A stretch of 64,000 bases of DNA from a virus, in the IMG/VR virus record IMGVR_UViG_3300032236_000718, positions 1 through 64,000 of that record; one strand, given 5' to 3'. The notes below the pieces were generated by a model. That model saw only the letters and a list, made by a program, of their open reading frames with translations. It searched no databases and had not been told where the DNA came from. Positions within the stretch are counted from its first letter, which is position 1. Every line of letters starts with the position of its first letter. Both the position numbers and the translations under genes were made by a program. Below are positions 7,390 to 16,420 of the stretch, in pieces.

Positions 7390-7689
7390 ATGCGTAAGCT
7401 AGTTATTACCGCTGTATTATCCCTACTAGTTACCCCTGCAATGGCTGATGGTTATTATCGTCATGACCACTATCACTACAATCGTGGTGGTGGCGGTGGC
7501 GGTGGTGGAAATTGGGTTGCACCTCTAGTAGGTGGTATGATCTTGGGTGGAATCTTAGAGGGAATGAACCAGCCTAGATATGCACAGCCATATCAACAAC
7601 AATTCTTTGATGATCAGCCAATATGCCGCCGCGTCTTTGCTGGTTATGATTATTATGGAAGACCACATTTTCGCGTATTCTGCGATTAG
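7390..7689 (+). CDS. Exported Gly-rich small protein
   Basis: 99 residues: signal peptide 1-19, a His/Tyr/Gly-rich stretch with eight consecutive glycines, one hydrophobic Gly-rich segment that could insert in a membrane, and a C-terminal part with two Cys. Starts one base after the preceding stop codon, with GGAG in the end of that gene. It resembles small envelope proteins with glycine-zipper segments, which is only a structural analogy. Confidence 0.65.
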   Translation: MRKLVITAVLSLLVTPAMADGYYRHDHYHYNRGGGGGGGGNWVAPLVGGMILGGILEGMNQPRYAQPYQQQFFDDQPICRRVFAGYDYYGRPHFRVFCD

Positions 7690-7807
7690 TAAGAGATGTA
7701 TAACGTACGTGTTCGTATCTCTTCTCGAGGGAAGAGACAATACATTGTAACACGTAACGAACGAATCGTAATCATAACCAATTCGTTAATGGTAGCTAAT
7801 AGCTACA
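7690..7807 (+). other. Noncoding convergent region with three inverted repeats
   Basis: Between convergent genes. It contains TCTCTTC/GAAGAGA extended by GTAT/ATAC across a 3-nt bulge (about 7710-7742), AACGAAT/ATTCGTT (about 7759-7787) and GTAGCT/AGCTAC (about 7791-7804). No T run is present, so these are weak or Rho-assisted terminators or a small structured RNA. Confidence 0.4.
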
Positions 7808-8086
7808 TTACTTCTTCTCAACAGTCTTCTTTGCTTCCTCAAGATATTTCTTGATGGATGTAATACTGTTTTTACAGACACTGTTATTCTTGTTTAACTC
7901 AAACAGTACTTTTGCTACCTGAAGATCGGTAAGTGTTTTAGGATTTGGTAGACTACTAATTGTTGGACAGTTATACATCGAGTCACTAGGAGTTATAACA
8001 ACTTGCTCCTTGGTGGTAAGCATCTGTACATCAGCAGTCTGGCATCCTGAAAGAATTAATGCTATAACAGGGATTAACTTTTTCAT
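7808..8086 (-). CDS. Outer-membrane spanin lipoprotein (Rz1-like)
   Basis: 92 residues with a lipoprotein signal peptide and the lipobox L-S-G-C (acylated Cys15). The mature part is short and helical. Its start codon overlaps the stop of the inner-membrane spanin candidate (ATGA), the arrangement of overlapping spanin pairs. In this family the o-spanin bridges to the i-spanin and fuses inner and outer membranes at lysis. The assignment rests on architecture and context, not on a named family match. Confidence 0.7.
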   Translation of the reverse strand: MKKLIPVIALILSGCQTADVQMLTTKEQVVITPSDSMYNCPTISSLPNPKTLTDLQVAKVLFELNKNNSVCKNSITSIKKYLEEAKKTVEKK

Positions 8087-8424
8087 TTTGTATTTCCCTT
8101 CATCTGTGATACAGTATTCTTTAAGATTATGGTAGCAGGCTTCTCGAGCAGCTTTGTCTCTGCCGAGTATAAATAATCTTCGAGACTCTTCATCTTAATG
8201 CCGATCTCGTTATTCTGGGCAGTTAAGTCTTTTTCAAAGTCTTTTTGTTTGGAATTTAGCTCGTCCATCTTGGCTTGGAAAGCTTCCTGGTCTTTTAAGA
8301 CTTGCTCTATCTGCTTTTGATTATAAGCCATCAGAGCTTGTTTCTCTATCTGTGACTTCCAATATCCAAATGCACCAGATAATACGACAACAATAAAGAT
8401 GTATAGTTGTAATCTTGCTAACAT
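8083..8424 (-). CDS. Inner-membrane spanin (Rz-like)
   Basis: 113 residues: an N-terminal transmembrane anchor at about 7-21 and a long charged coiled coil to about residue 85. GGAGG lies 6 bases before the chosen ATG; an upstream in-frame Met at 8463 has no such site. A minus-strand TATAAATA box at 8444 gives a very short late leader. With the lipoprotein gene it forms a two-component spanin. Confidence 0.7.
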   Translation of the reverse strand: MLARLQLYIFIVVVLSGAFGYWKSQIEKQALMAYNQKQIEQVLKDQEAFQAKMDELNSKQKDFEKDLTAQNNEIGIKMKSLEDYLYSAETKLLEKPATIILKNTVSQMKGNTK

Positions 8425-8443
8425 AATAAACCTCCATTTTTTG

Positions 8444-8451
8444 TATTTATA
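8444..8451 (-). promoter_or_regulatory. T4-type late promoter box TATAAATA (minus)
   Basis: A perfect octamer 20 bases upstream of the i-spanin start, as expected for lysis genes. Confidence 0.65.
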
Positions 8452-8461
8452 GGAAATTGAC

Positions 8462-9133
8462 ATGAAAGTATATATTGGACCCTACGTTCCTCACTGGTCA
8501 ACACATGAATTTGAAAAATCATACTTGGCTATAATGCACAAGGTCGAGTACGGCTGGCAGGTCGAAGAGGAAGAGTACACTAAGCTGGATAAGGCTGTTA
8601 TCTGGTTGATCGATAAGTGGCAAGACGTACTAAATATCACAATCAATAAGTTCTTTGCATGGAAGAACCGTAAGATCAAGGTTCGTATTGATGACTATGA
8701 TGTATGGTCTGTGGATCACACTCTAGCCCATATAATTCATCCAATTCTTATTAAGTTAAGAGAGAACAAGCATGGATCACCATGGATAGACGATGAAGAT
8801 GTTCCTGATCATTTAAAGTCTACTGCTGCACCTCCAAAAGAGAATGAGTACGATACAGATGATAACCACCACAACCGTTGGGGCTGGGTTCTTGACGAGA
8901 TGATCTGGGCATTCTCTCAGATACTCGACGATAATGCCGACGCTCAGTTCCACACTGGTAAGTCTGATATTCAGTGGGAACAAACTGAGATCAACGGTAA
9001 GAAGATGTATGAGATGGTGCGTGGTCCAGAAGACACGCATGTGTTTGATAGAGAAGGATACGATAAGTGGAATGCTCGTATCTCTAATGGACTTATCCTT
9101 TTTGGTAAATACTATAGAGCGTTATGGGACTAA
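8462..9133 (+). CDS. Conserved phage protein of unknown function
   Basis: 223 residues beginning with a K-V-Y-I-G-P-Y motif and containing W-S-V-D-H-T-L-A-H-I-I-H-P, a His/Asp-rich W-x-x-D-H signature I associate with uncharacterised proteins of marine T4-like phages. It is rich in Trp and acidic residues. AGGAAA precedes the ATG. No enzyme family assigned. Confidence 0.7.
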   Translation: MKVYIGPYVPHWSTHEFEKSYLAIMHKVEYGWQVEEEEYTKLDKAVIWLIDKWQDVLNITINKFFAWKNRKIKVRIDDYDVWSVDHTLAHIIHPILIKLRENKHGSPWIDDEDVPDHLKSTAAPPKENEYDTDDNHHNRWGWVLDEMIWAFSQILDDNADAQFHTGKSDIQWEQTEINGKKMYEMVRGPEDTHVFDREGYDKWNARISNGLILFGKYYRALWD

Positions 9134-9154
9134 AAATAATAATAAGGAGTTCCA

Positions 9155-9388
9155 ATGGACACAGTCTATGGATTACGAATAAGTAACTTAAGAGTCATGC
9201 CTGAGGAGATGGTCATAAAGGCCGCCCAGGATATGGAGAAAGAAGACCCTGAGAATAACTTCTCAATGCTTCTTAAAGGTGCTCAGAGCTTCAGGATGGT
9301 TGGTCTGACACCGATATTTCTGTGTGATACAAACATGCAGAATCTAATGGTTACTACAGAAGAAAAACTACGAAAAAAATATCACTGA
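9155..9388 (+). CDS. Hypothetical protein, 77 aa
   Basis: A small Met-rich helical protein with a good AAGGAG 8 bases before the ATG. Co-directional with the gene at 8462. No recognised motif. Confidence 0.6.
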   Translation: MDTVYGLRISNLRVMPEEMVIKAAQDMEKEDPENNFSMLLKGAQSFRMVGLTPIFLCDTNMQNLMVTTEEKLRKKYH

Positions 9389-9393
9389 GGGGG

Positions 9394-9422
9394 TTACAAA
9401 ACTCACTACGGATACATATATA
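9394..9422 (+). promoter_or_regulatory. Possible promoter TTACAA-N17-TATATA
   Basis: A weaker match to the recurrent promoter in the gap before hsp20. A second TATAAT at 9450-9455 is also possible. An AACGG/CCGTT inverted repeat lies between. Confidence 0.35.
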
Positions 9423-9482
9423 ATATATGACGGTTCGCTTCGGGTTCCGTTATAATATCAACCTTGCTTTTAGGAGGTCTAC

Positions 9483-9974
9483 ATGACTAAATTTCTATTC
9501 GATCACACTTTCGCAGAACTTGATAAGTTCAATAAGTTCTTTGTCGGCGCAGACAAGTTTGCCGACCGTCTCACAGAGACAGCGAATTACCTAGCTAACT
9601 CAGCTATGGCTACATATCCACCATTCAACTTAAAGAAGACAGATGATAATGTCTATGTTATCGAGATGGCTGTTGCCGGCTTCGGTAAGCAAGACCTCGA
9701 GATGACACTTGAGGATAACAAGCTTATTGTTAAGGGTTCTACTACAGTCGATACACTAGTTGAAGATGGTGTTAATCAATCTTTCTTGCACAAGGGCATC
9801 TCTGATCGCCCATTCACTCGCTCGTTTACACTAGCCGATAATGTTGTTGTTAATAATGCTGCCTTAGTTAATGGTCTATTGAAGATTTGGCTTGAGCACA
9901 TCATTCCAGAAGACAAGAAACCCAAGAAGATCGACATCACAGAAGTCACTTCTACAGATAAAACTAAGGACTAA
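9483..9974 (+). CDS. Small heat-shock protein Hsp20 (IbpA-like)
   Basis: 163 residues. The alpha-crystallin domain spans about 45-150, with strand motifs V-I-E-M-A-V-A-G-F and H-K-G-I-S-D-R-P-F-T-R-S-F. The N-G-L-L-K-I-W-L signature precedes the I-P-E-D-K-K-P-K-K-I tail. Such ATP-independent holdases are common in T4-like phages of cyanobacteria and rhizobia. TAGGAGG gives a very strong ribosome site, so high expression is likely. Confidence 0.93.
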   Translation: MTKFLFDHTFAELDKFNKFFVGADKFADRLTETANYLANSAMATYPPFNLKKTDDNVYVIEMAVAGFGKQDLEMTLEDNKLIVKGSTTVDTLVEDGVNQSFLHKGISDRPFTRSFTLADNVVVNNAALVNGLLKIWLEHIIPEDKKPKKIDITEVTSTDKTKD

Positions 9975-9977
9975 AAA

Positions 9978-10145
9978 ATGACACAGATAATAGAAAAGAT
10001 AAACTCCTGGCTTAAGCGCGAGGAGAGAGCAAGACGCACGCGCGTAGAACTTAGTCAGCTAACAGATAGAGATCTTGCTGATATTGGTATTAACCGTTGT
10101 GATATCAACAGAATTTCTCGTGAGGCTGTTAATGTGGCCCTATAA
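9978..10145 (+). CDS. DUF1127 (YjiS-like) small regulatory protein
   Basis: 55 residues. The C-terminal half carries the DUF1127 signature L-x-x-L-x-D-R-D-L-A-D-I-G-I-N-R-x-D-I, preceded by an Arg-rich helix. Family members are abundant in alphaproteobacteria, where Arg-rich short forms influence phosphate and carbon metabolism and RNA turnover. It starts three bases after hsp20 and is probably cotranscribed. A clear host-type gene. Confidence 0.85.
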   Translation: MTQIIEKINSWLKREERARRTRVELSQLTDRDLADIGINRCDINRISREAVNVAL

Positions 10146-10188
10146 TGAAGATGAACTCGTAATCATCAATGAGGGATGCAAGTAATAA

Positions 10189-10219
10189 ATAATGGGGCGC
10201 AATGCCCCATTATCATTTT
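10189..10219 (+). terminator. Rho-independent terminator before the endolysin
   Basis: A stem of about 10 bp (AATGGGGC/GCCCCATT core) followed by TTATCATTTTT. It separates the hsp20-DUF1127 unit from the endolysin. An AATAAATA near-match to the late promoter lies at its 5' edge. Confidence 0.7.
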
Positions 10220-10231
10220 TGGAGAATTATT

Positions 10232-10843
10232 ATGATTACAAAAGATCATCTAGAGTCCTTCTTTGAGGACACAAAAGAATCTATTATAGATTCATTCGTT
10301 GAGCCACTTAACAAGGCATGTGATAAATTTGAAATTAATACACCACAAAGAATTGCTATGTTTCTTGCACAAGTTGGCCATGAGTCTGGTGGACTTAGTC
10401 ACACACAAGAGAATTTAAATTATAAGTCAGAAGGATTAACACGTACATTTCCAAAATATTTTCATGATGTAGATCCTGATGATTATGCCCATAATCCGGA
10501 GAAAATCGCTAATCGTGTCTATGCTAATCGTATGGGAAATGGTGATGAAGATTCTGGTGATGGATATAAGTTTAGGGGCCGTGGTCTTATACAGTTAACC
10601 GGAAAAACAAACTATTCTCATTTTGCAAAAGATTTGGGAATGTTAGTTGATGATGCTGTAGAATATCTTCAAACTGCAGAAGGTGCAGCAATGTCTGCCG
10701 GTTGGTTTTGGAGTGTAAATAATTTAAACGAATTAGCTGATAACGGTGACATTATTCATTGTACAAAACGTATCAATGGTGGTACTATAGGACTTGAAGA
10801 GCGCACTGCTCTATATGAAGAGGCACTTAAACTCTTCAGTTGA
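10232..10843 (+). CDS. Endolysin, glycoside hydrolase family 19
   Basis: 203 residues. The GH19 chitinase/lysozyme fold is shown by A-Q-V-G-H-E-S-G-G with catalytic Glu51, the N-R-V-Y-A-N-R motif and the F-R-G-R-G-L-I-Q-L-T-G-K-x-N-Y signature. It lacks a signal peptide, so it needs a holin to reach peptidoglycan. GGAG precedes the ATG at 10232. Codons are markedly more A/T-ending than in the adjacent polymerase gene, hinting at separate acquisition. Confidence 0.92.
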   Translation: MITKDHLESFFEDTKESIIDSFVEPLNKACDKFEINTPQRIAMFLAQVGHESGGLSHTQENLNYKSEGLTRTFPKYFHDVDPDDYAHNPEKIANRVYANRMGNGDEDSGDGYKFRGRGLIQLTGKTNYSHFAKDLGMLVDDAVEYLQTAEGAAMSAGWFWSVNNLNELADNGDIIHCTKRINGGTIGLEERTALYEEALKLFS

Positions 10844-10858
10844 TTAATTGGAGTTGTT

Positions 10859-13366
10859 ATGAAGTTTTACACAGACGTATTTCTCCGCGGTGGTAAAGTG
10901 TACTGCCGCGGATACGATATGGGTATCCGAACTAAAGAAGTCATAAAGTATAAGCCATATCTATTCCTTCCATCTGAGAAGGGTAAGTACAGGACACTAG
11001 ATGGTAAGTCTGTTGATAAGTTAAACTTTGATAGCGCGTATGAGGCCCGCGACTTTGTCAAGCGCTATGAGGGTGTAGACAATTTTGAGTATTATGGACT
11101 CACTAACTATCAGTATCTTTACATCTATGACACCTATAAAGGTGAGATACAATACGATCCTTCGACTATTAATATTGTATCACTCGATATCGAGTGTGCA
11201 TCTGACGATGGTTTCCCTAATATTCAAGTAGCTGACAAGGCTATCACTGCAATCACTCTTCGCAGCAAGGGTCAGTCAGCCGTGTTTGGCTGTGGCGACT
11301 TCTACACCAATGACCCTAAGATCTCCTATCTCAAGTGTGAGGACGAGTATGATCTCTTGCAGAAGTTCCTGCAAGTGTGGCAGTCTGACGCGTGGATGCC
11401 AGATATCTTGACTGGTTGGAATACTGAGTTCTTTGATATTCCCTATCTTGTCAATCGTATTCGACGTCTATTAGGCGATAAGGATGTTAACAAGCTATCG
11501 CCATGGGGGTTTGTACAGGAGCGTGAGATTACACGTGGTCAGTCAGTCGCTAATGGATCTGGTAAAAAAGATATCGTGTATGATATTGCCGGTATCGCCT
11601 CACTCGATTATCTAGAACTCTATAAGAAGTTTTCATTCTCAAATCAAGAGTCGTATAAGCTTGACTATATCGCACAAGTGGAACTCGGTGAGAAGAAGAT
11701 AGACTACTCTGAGCACGGGTCGCTGCTCGAGTTATATAAGAACGACTTTCAAAAGTTCATCGAGTATAATATACACGACTGCGTACTCGTAGACAAACTA
11801 GAGGACAAACTTAAACTCATCGAGCAGGTCATGGCTCTAGCGTACGATGCTAAGGTCAACTACAATGACACTATGGCGACTGTTAAGCCGTGGGATATTA
11901 TCATACACAACTATCTGCTAGATCAGAATATCGTCATCCCTCAATCTACAAAACACGCTATGCCTATGGCTTTAGTCGGTGGTCATGTTAAGGATCCTAA
12001 AGTAGGACTTAGTAAGTGGGTTGTATCATTCGACTTAAACTCACTGTACCCTCATCTTATCATGCAGTACAATATTAGTCCTGAGACTCTAGTTGCTAGG
12101 GCAGGTAACTTTCCTACAATTGATAGTCTATTGACAGGTGAACACAACTTTGTACCTAAAGATGAGAATGACATAGGTTTCTCAGTAGCTGCAAACGGAT
12201 GCTACTACAGAAGATCTAAACAAGGATTCCTCCCTGCACTGATGGAGAAGATGTATAATGACCGCTCGATGTATAAGAAAAAGATGCTCGAGGCCAAAAA
12301 GAAATATGAGAAAACCAAGTCTAGTGAAGATTCCAAGCTCGTCGCGCGTTACCACAATATGCAACTTGCGAAGAAAATTCAGCTTAACTCCGCTTATGGT
12401 GCACTGGGGAATGAATACTTCAGGTGGTTTAGCTTTAATAACGCTGAAGCGATAACCACATCAGGTCAACTCTCTATTCGCTGGATCGAGAAGAAGATGA
12501 ATGAGTTCTTGAACAAGATGCTCAAGACAAACAAAGACTACATCATCGCATCTGACACCGACTCTATCTATATCGAGCTCGACGGTCTCGTACAGTGGGC
12601 AGGTGAAAAGGATGAACTAAAGATCGTAAAGATGTTGGATGAGTTCATCGAGGCTCGCATTCAACCTTACATGAATGAGTGCTATCAACAGCTTGCCGAC
12701 ATGATGAACGCGCGTGAGCAGAAGATGCAGATGAAGCGTGAGACAATTGCTAGTAAGGGTATCTGGATCGCCAAGAAGATGTACATGCTAAATGCATGGA
12801 ACATCGAGGGTGTTCAATACGATGAGCCTAAGCTAAAGATCTCAGGTCTTTCTGCTGTTCGCTCATCTACTCCTTACTCTTGCCGTGAGAACATTAAGAA
12901 GGCACTCACTATCATCATGAATAAGTCTGAGGATGATCTTCAATTGTTTATCGAAGATTTCCGTGCTAAGTTTATGGAGTTGCCATTTGAGCAGGTGGCA
13001 TTCCCTCGTGGCATTAAGGGTATGGAGAAATATCGAAACTCTAGGACTATCTACGAGAAGGGTACACCTATACAGGTTAAAGGTGCACTACTGTTTAACC
13101 ATGCTATACAACGCAATCAGGTTAAGAATGTCGCGCCTATTAAGAACGGCGACAAGATTAAATTTGCGTATCTTAAATTCCCTAATCCTATTGGAGACAG
13201 TGTGATCTCTGCTCCTGACACACTGCCTCCTGAGTTAAACGTCGATAAGTACATTGATCGCAACATGCAGTTCGAGAAGGCCTTCCTTGATCCGCTTAAA
13301 TCTATCACTAACATTATCGGTTGGCAGACCGAGAAGGTCGCAAACTTGGAGAGCTTCTTTGGCTAA
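10859..13366 (+). CDS. 43: DNA polymerase, family B (T4 gp43 type)
   Basis: 835 residues. The 3'-5' exonuclease motif I is D-I-E at 110-112, followed by exonuclease motif N-T-E-F-F-D-I-P. Polymerase motifs are A (D-L-N-S-L-Y-P, near 390), B (N-S-A-Y-G-A-L-G, near 510) and C (S-D-T-D-S-I-Y, near 565). All catalytic acidic residues are present and the length is close to T4 gp43 (898). No intron or intein is visible. This is the replicative polymerase, upstream of UvsX and helicase. Confidence 0.97.
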   Translation: MKFYTDVFLRGGKVYCRGYDMGIRTKEVIKYKPYLFLPSEKGKYRTLDGKSVDKLNFDSAYEARDFVKRYEGVDNFEYYGLTNYQYLYIYDTYKGEIQYDPSTINIVSLDIECASDDGFPNIQVADKAITAITLRSKGQSAVFGCGDFYTNDPKISYLKCEDEYDLLQKFLQVWQSDAWMPDILTGWNTEFFDIPYLVNRIRRLLGDKDVNKLSPWGFVQEREITRGQSVANGSGKKDIVYDIAGIASLDYLELYKKFSFSNQESYKLDYIAQVELGEKKIDYSEHGSLLELYKNDFQKFIEYNIHDCVLVDKLEDKLKLIEQVMALAYDAKVNYNDTMATVKPWDIIIHNYLLDQNIVIPQSTKHAMPMALVGGHVKDPKVGLSKWVVSFDLNSLYPHLIMQYNISPETLVARAGNFPTIDSLLTGEHNFVPKDENDIGFSVAANGCYYRRSKQGFLPALMEKMYNDRSMYKKKMLEAKKKYEKTKSSEDSKLVARYHNMQLAKKIQLNSAYGALGNEYFRWFSFNNAEAITTSGQLSIRWIEKKMNEFLNKMLKTNKDYIIASDTDSIYIELDGLVQWAGEKDELKIVKMLDEFIEARIQPYMNECYQQLADMMNAREQKMQMKRETIASKGIWIAKKMYMLNAWNIEGVQYDEPKLKISGLSAVRSSTPYSCRENIKKALTIIMNKSEDDLQLFIEDFRAKFMELPFEQVAFPRGIKGMEKYRNSRTIYEKGTPIQVKGALLFNHAIQRNQVKNVAPIKNGDKIKFAYLKFPNPIGDSVISAPDTLPPELNVDKYIDRNMQFEKAFLDPLKSITNIIGWQTEKVANLESFFG

Positions 13367-13601
13367 GAAACCTGTAGTTAAACCTAATGATGATTTTGGA
13401 TTTAGTCTCGTATCAGAGGCAGATCTCAAACAACAAGAGCAACAGACAATCGATAAAGTTCGTGGGCTAAGAGATATGATTATGCCCTTCCTTAATAATC
13501 TGACAAAGAATCCAGAGAAGGAATACATCATGTGGCCAGATCGTGCAAAGAAGGTCGAAGAGTTTATCAAGAAGATTAATGACTATGTAGATAGCGAATA
13601 A
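13359..13601 (+). CDS. Conserved small protein, TTG start, overlaps polymerase
   Basis: 80 residues. The frame is open only from within the polymerase C-terminus. The best start is TTG at 13359, with GGAG at 13348-13351, giving a product that begins M-A-K-K-P and contains D-D-F-G-F-S-L-V-S. This small protein occupies the same position (between polymerase and uvsX) in other T4-like phages as I recall. Function unknown; probably translated by coupling to the polymerase. Confidence 0.7.
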   Translation: MAKKPVVKPNDDFGFSLVSEADLKQQEQQTIDKVRGLRDMIMPFLNNLTKNPEKEYIMWPDRAKKVEEFIKKINDYVDSE

Positions 13602-13604
13602 CTG

Positions 13605-13633
13605 TTTACAAATATATGATACTGTGATATACT
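13605..13633 (+). promoter_or_regulatory. Sigma70-like promoter TTTACA-N17-TATACT
   Basis: Near-consensus promoter 29 bases before the uvsX start codon; GGAG lies within the leader. Confidence 0.75.
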
Positions 13634-13661
13634 GAATAATGATGTAATATTGGAGATATAA

Positions 13662-14711
13662 ATGTCACTACGCGATAAACTTATTAAGAACTCAACGATT
13701 GATATGACTGCCACATTAACTGATAGTAAGATCTTTACTAAGAAGGATATCATCTCGACATCAGTTCCTATGATTAACGTTGCACTGTCTGGATCAGTCG
13801 ATGGCGGATTGACTCCGGGTCTAACGATGTTGGCCGGTCCCTCAAAGCATTTTAAGACTGGCTTCGCGCTCTTGATGGCGTCTGCATTCTTGAAGAAGTA
13901 TAAGGACGGGATTGTCTTGTTTTATGACTCTGAGTTCGGTACACCTCAAGCATACTTTAACACATTTAATATACCATTCGACTCGGTTGTTCATACTCCT
14001 ATTACTGATATTGAAGAGTTAAAGTTTGATATCATGCAGCAGATGAAAGAGCTAAATCGTGGCGAGCATGTCATGATCGTCATTGACTCTATCGGCAATC
14101 TTGCCTCTAAGAAGGAAGTTGAAGATGCTCTCGATGGTAAGTCAGTTGCTGACATGTCACGCGCTAAGCAGCTTAAGTCGCTGTTCCGCATGATCACACC
14201 TCACTTGACTTTAAAGGATATTCCTATGGTCGTGATCAACCATACCTATAAGACTATCGAGATGTACTCAAAAGACGTTGTAGGCGGTGGTACTGGTTCT
14301 TATTATGGATCTGATAACATCTGGATCTTAGGTCGTCAACAAGATAAAGATGACAAGGAGATTAAGGGTTATCATTTTGTCATCAACGTGGAGAAGTCGC
14401 GCTATGTTAAAGAAAAATCAAAGATCCCAATTACTATCTCTTATGAGGGTGGTATCAATAGATGGTCTGGCCTTCTTGACATCGCTGTTGATGGTGGTTA
14501 TATTATTAAGCCAAAAGTTGGCTGGTATGCTACAGTAAACAAAGAGACTGGTGAAGTACACACACCTAGTATGCGTGCTGGAGATATTGTTGATAATAAA
14601 GAGTTCTGGATAAAGCTCTTTAAGGAAACAGACTTCGCCAAGTATATTGAAGACCGTTATATGATTGGTTCAAGTGGTGCAATCTTGGGTGATGAAGACG
14701 ACGCAGAATGA
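13662..14711 (+). CDS. uvsX: UvsX RecA-like recombinase
   Basis: 349 residues. The Walker A motif has the UvsX form G-P-S-K-H-F-K-T (59-66) and Walker B is V-M-I-V-I-D-S-I. It forms the presynaptic filament on ssDNA for recombination-dependent replication and strand exchange. It overlaps the helicase start by ATGA and has its own promoter. Confidence 0.96.
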   Translation: MSLRDKLIKNSTIDMTATLTDSKIFTKKDIISTSVPMINVALSGSVDGGLTPGLTMLAGPSKHFKTGFALLMASAFLKKYKDGIVLFYDSEFGTPQAYFNTFNIPFDSVVHTPITDIEELKFDIMQQMKELNRGEHVMIVIDSIGNLASKKEVEDALDGKSVADMSRAKQLKSLFRMITPHLTLKDIPMVVINHTYKTIEMYSKDVVGGGTGSYYGSDNIWILGRQQDKDDKEIKGYHFVINVEKSRYVKEKSKIPITISYEGGINRWSGLLDIAVDGGYIIKPKVGWYATVNKETGEVHTPSMRAGDIVDNKEFWIKLFKETDFAKYIEDRYMIGSSGAILGDEDDAE

Positions 14712-16093
14712 GTATTGAAAAACTAATATTCAGTAACTTGATACTAAATCAGGATTACGGACGCAAAGTAATACCGTTTCTGAAAGATGAATACTTCTCT
14801 GACTTTACAGATAAGAATGTATTCAAACTCATCAACGTGTATGTCGACAAGTATAACTCCTTTCCTACTAAAGAGGCTTTACTTGTCGACCTTCGTAATC
14901 AAGACAGCATCAGCCAAGAGACGTATGATAAGTCAAAGGAGTTAATCGATGAGTTATCGATTGATGGTAAAACAAAGATTGACTGGCTACTCGACCAAAC
15001 AGAAAAGTTCTGTCAAGAGAAAGCCGTATACAACGCCATCATGGCCGGCATTCAGATCTTGGATGACAAGTCAGGAACAAAGTCGAAGGGTGCAATTCCA
15101 CAGATACTCTCAGATGCCTTGGCTGTATCATTTGACACTCATATCGGGCATGACTTCCTTGAAGACGCGGATGGCCGTTTTGAGTTTTACCACGCAAAGG
15201 AAGTCCGCATACCCTTCGACCTCGACTACTTTAATAAGATTACGCAAGGCGGTCTTCCGCGCAAGACACTCAACATCGCTCTCGCCGGCACTGGTGTTGG
15301 CAAATCGCTCTTTATGTGTCATTGCGCATCGGCTAACCTCATGGCTGGTCTCAATGTTCTATACATCACGCTAGAGATGTCCGAAGAGAAGATAGCTGAG
15401 CGCATCGATGCTAACTTACTTGACATTGATATCGCACAGCTTAAAGATATGCCTAAGGATATGTACGATCGTAAGGTACTCAAGCTTCGTGAGAAGACTA
15501 AGGGTAAGCTTATCATCAAGGAATATCCTACAGCGTGTGCCGGCTCTGGTAACTTTAGGCACTTACTCAATGAGCTAAAGATCAAGCGTAACTTTATGCC
15601 TGATGTCATATATGTCGATTATCTAAATATATGTATGTCGACACGCCTTAAGGCTGGTGCTAACGTTAACTCATACACATATGTCAAGGCTATTGCCGAG
15701 GAGCTTCGTGGTCTAGCAGTAGAGTTTAATGTTCCACTCATATCAGCAACACAGACCACAAGGTCTGGTTACTCTAACAGTGATGTTGGACTCGAGGATA
15801 CCTCGGAGTCTTTTGGTCTTCCTGCAACAGCCGATCTGATGTTTGCCCTCATCTCTACCGATGAGTTGGCAGAGTCAAGTCAGATTATGGTCAAGCAGCT
15901 AAAGAATCGCTATGCTGATCCTAACAGCATAAAGAAGTTTGTGTTGGGTGTTGACAGGAGTAAGATGAGATTATTTGATACAGACGAAGCAGATATTGAC
16001 GTGCCTATCATGGATACAACTAAATTCGGCCATGAAGACAATGAGAGATCTAAACCTAAGTTCGATAAATCAAAGTTTGCGGGGTTCAAATGA
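14708..16093 (+). CDS. 41: Replicative DNA helicase (T4 gp41/DnaB type)
   Basis: 461 residues. A DnaB-like N-terminal domain is followed by the RecA-type core with Walker A A-G-T-G-V-G-K-S (193-200) and Walker B I-Y-V-D-Y-L-N. The later S-A-T-Q-T-T-R-S-G motif is the DnaB H3/H4 region. It unwinds the fork with primase (26538). Translationally coupled to uvsX and to the next small gene. Confidence 0.95.
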   Translation: MSIEKLIFSNLILNQDYGRKVIPFLKDEYFSDFTDKNVFKLINVYVDKYNSFPTKEALLVDLRNQDSISQETYDKSKELIDELSIDGKTKIDWLLDQTEKFCQEKAVYNAIMAGIQILDDKSGTKSKGAIPQILSDALAVSFDTHIGHDFLEDADGRFEFYHAKEVRIPFDLDYFNKITQGGLPRKTLNIALAGTGVGKSLFMCHCASANLMAGLNVLYITLEMSEEKIAERIDANLLDIDIAQLKDMPKDMYDRKVLKLREKTKGKLIIKEYPTACAGSGNFRHLLNELKIKRNFMPDVIYVDYLNICMSTRLKAGANVNSYTYVKAIAEELRGLAVEFNVPLISATQTTRSGYSNSDVGLEDTSESFGLPATADLMFALISTDELAESSQIMVKQLKNRYADPNSIKKFVLGVDRSKMRLFDTDEADIDVPIMDTTKFGHEDNERSKPKFDKSKFAGFK

Positions 16094-16302
16094 CGGCCTA
16101 TAAAGTAAAGAAGTTCGATTCGTTGTATGGTGTAGTCGAGAGTGCAACGAACCATATACTCTTTGAGAGTAATGACGAGCACAAGGCAAAGACCATGTCT
16201 CGTAAATTAAACTTTGGTGCAGCATTTGATGGATGGACACCTAACTTTTTTACAAAAAAAGTAAACGTGGATCAGATTTTTGCTAGGGTTTCTGATAAAT
16301 AA
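16090..16302 (+). CDS. Conserved hypothetical protein, 70 aa
   Basis: A small protein with mixed beta/alpha character and a W-T-P-x-F-F motif. It overlaps the helicase stop (ATGA), so it is translated with the replication genes. It looks like the small proteins found after gp41 in related phages, but no function is known. Confidence 0.65.
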   Translation: MTAYKVKKFDSLYGVVESATNHILFESNDEHKAKTMSRKLNFGAAFDGWTPNFFTKKVNVDQIFARVSDK

Positions 16303-16420
16303 CTGCAAAGAATGGTATGTTTTGCTTGTGCACAGCAAAGAGGCAAGTCGTAAAATTCGAGGAATAGCTGGGAGAAAACGGTGGGGTTCCGCCCGGCCAT
16401 ACTATTTTTATAACACTGAG

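Noticed and set aside
8168-8175. TATAAATA within the i-spanin gene on the plus strand
   Set aside because: It is antisense within a coding gene and about 290 bases from the next plus-strand start; likely chance.
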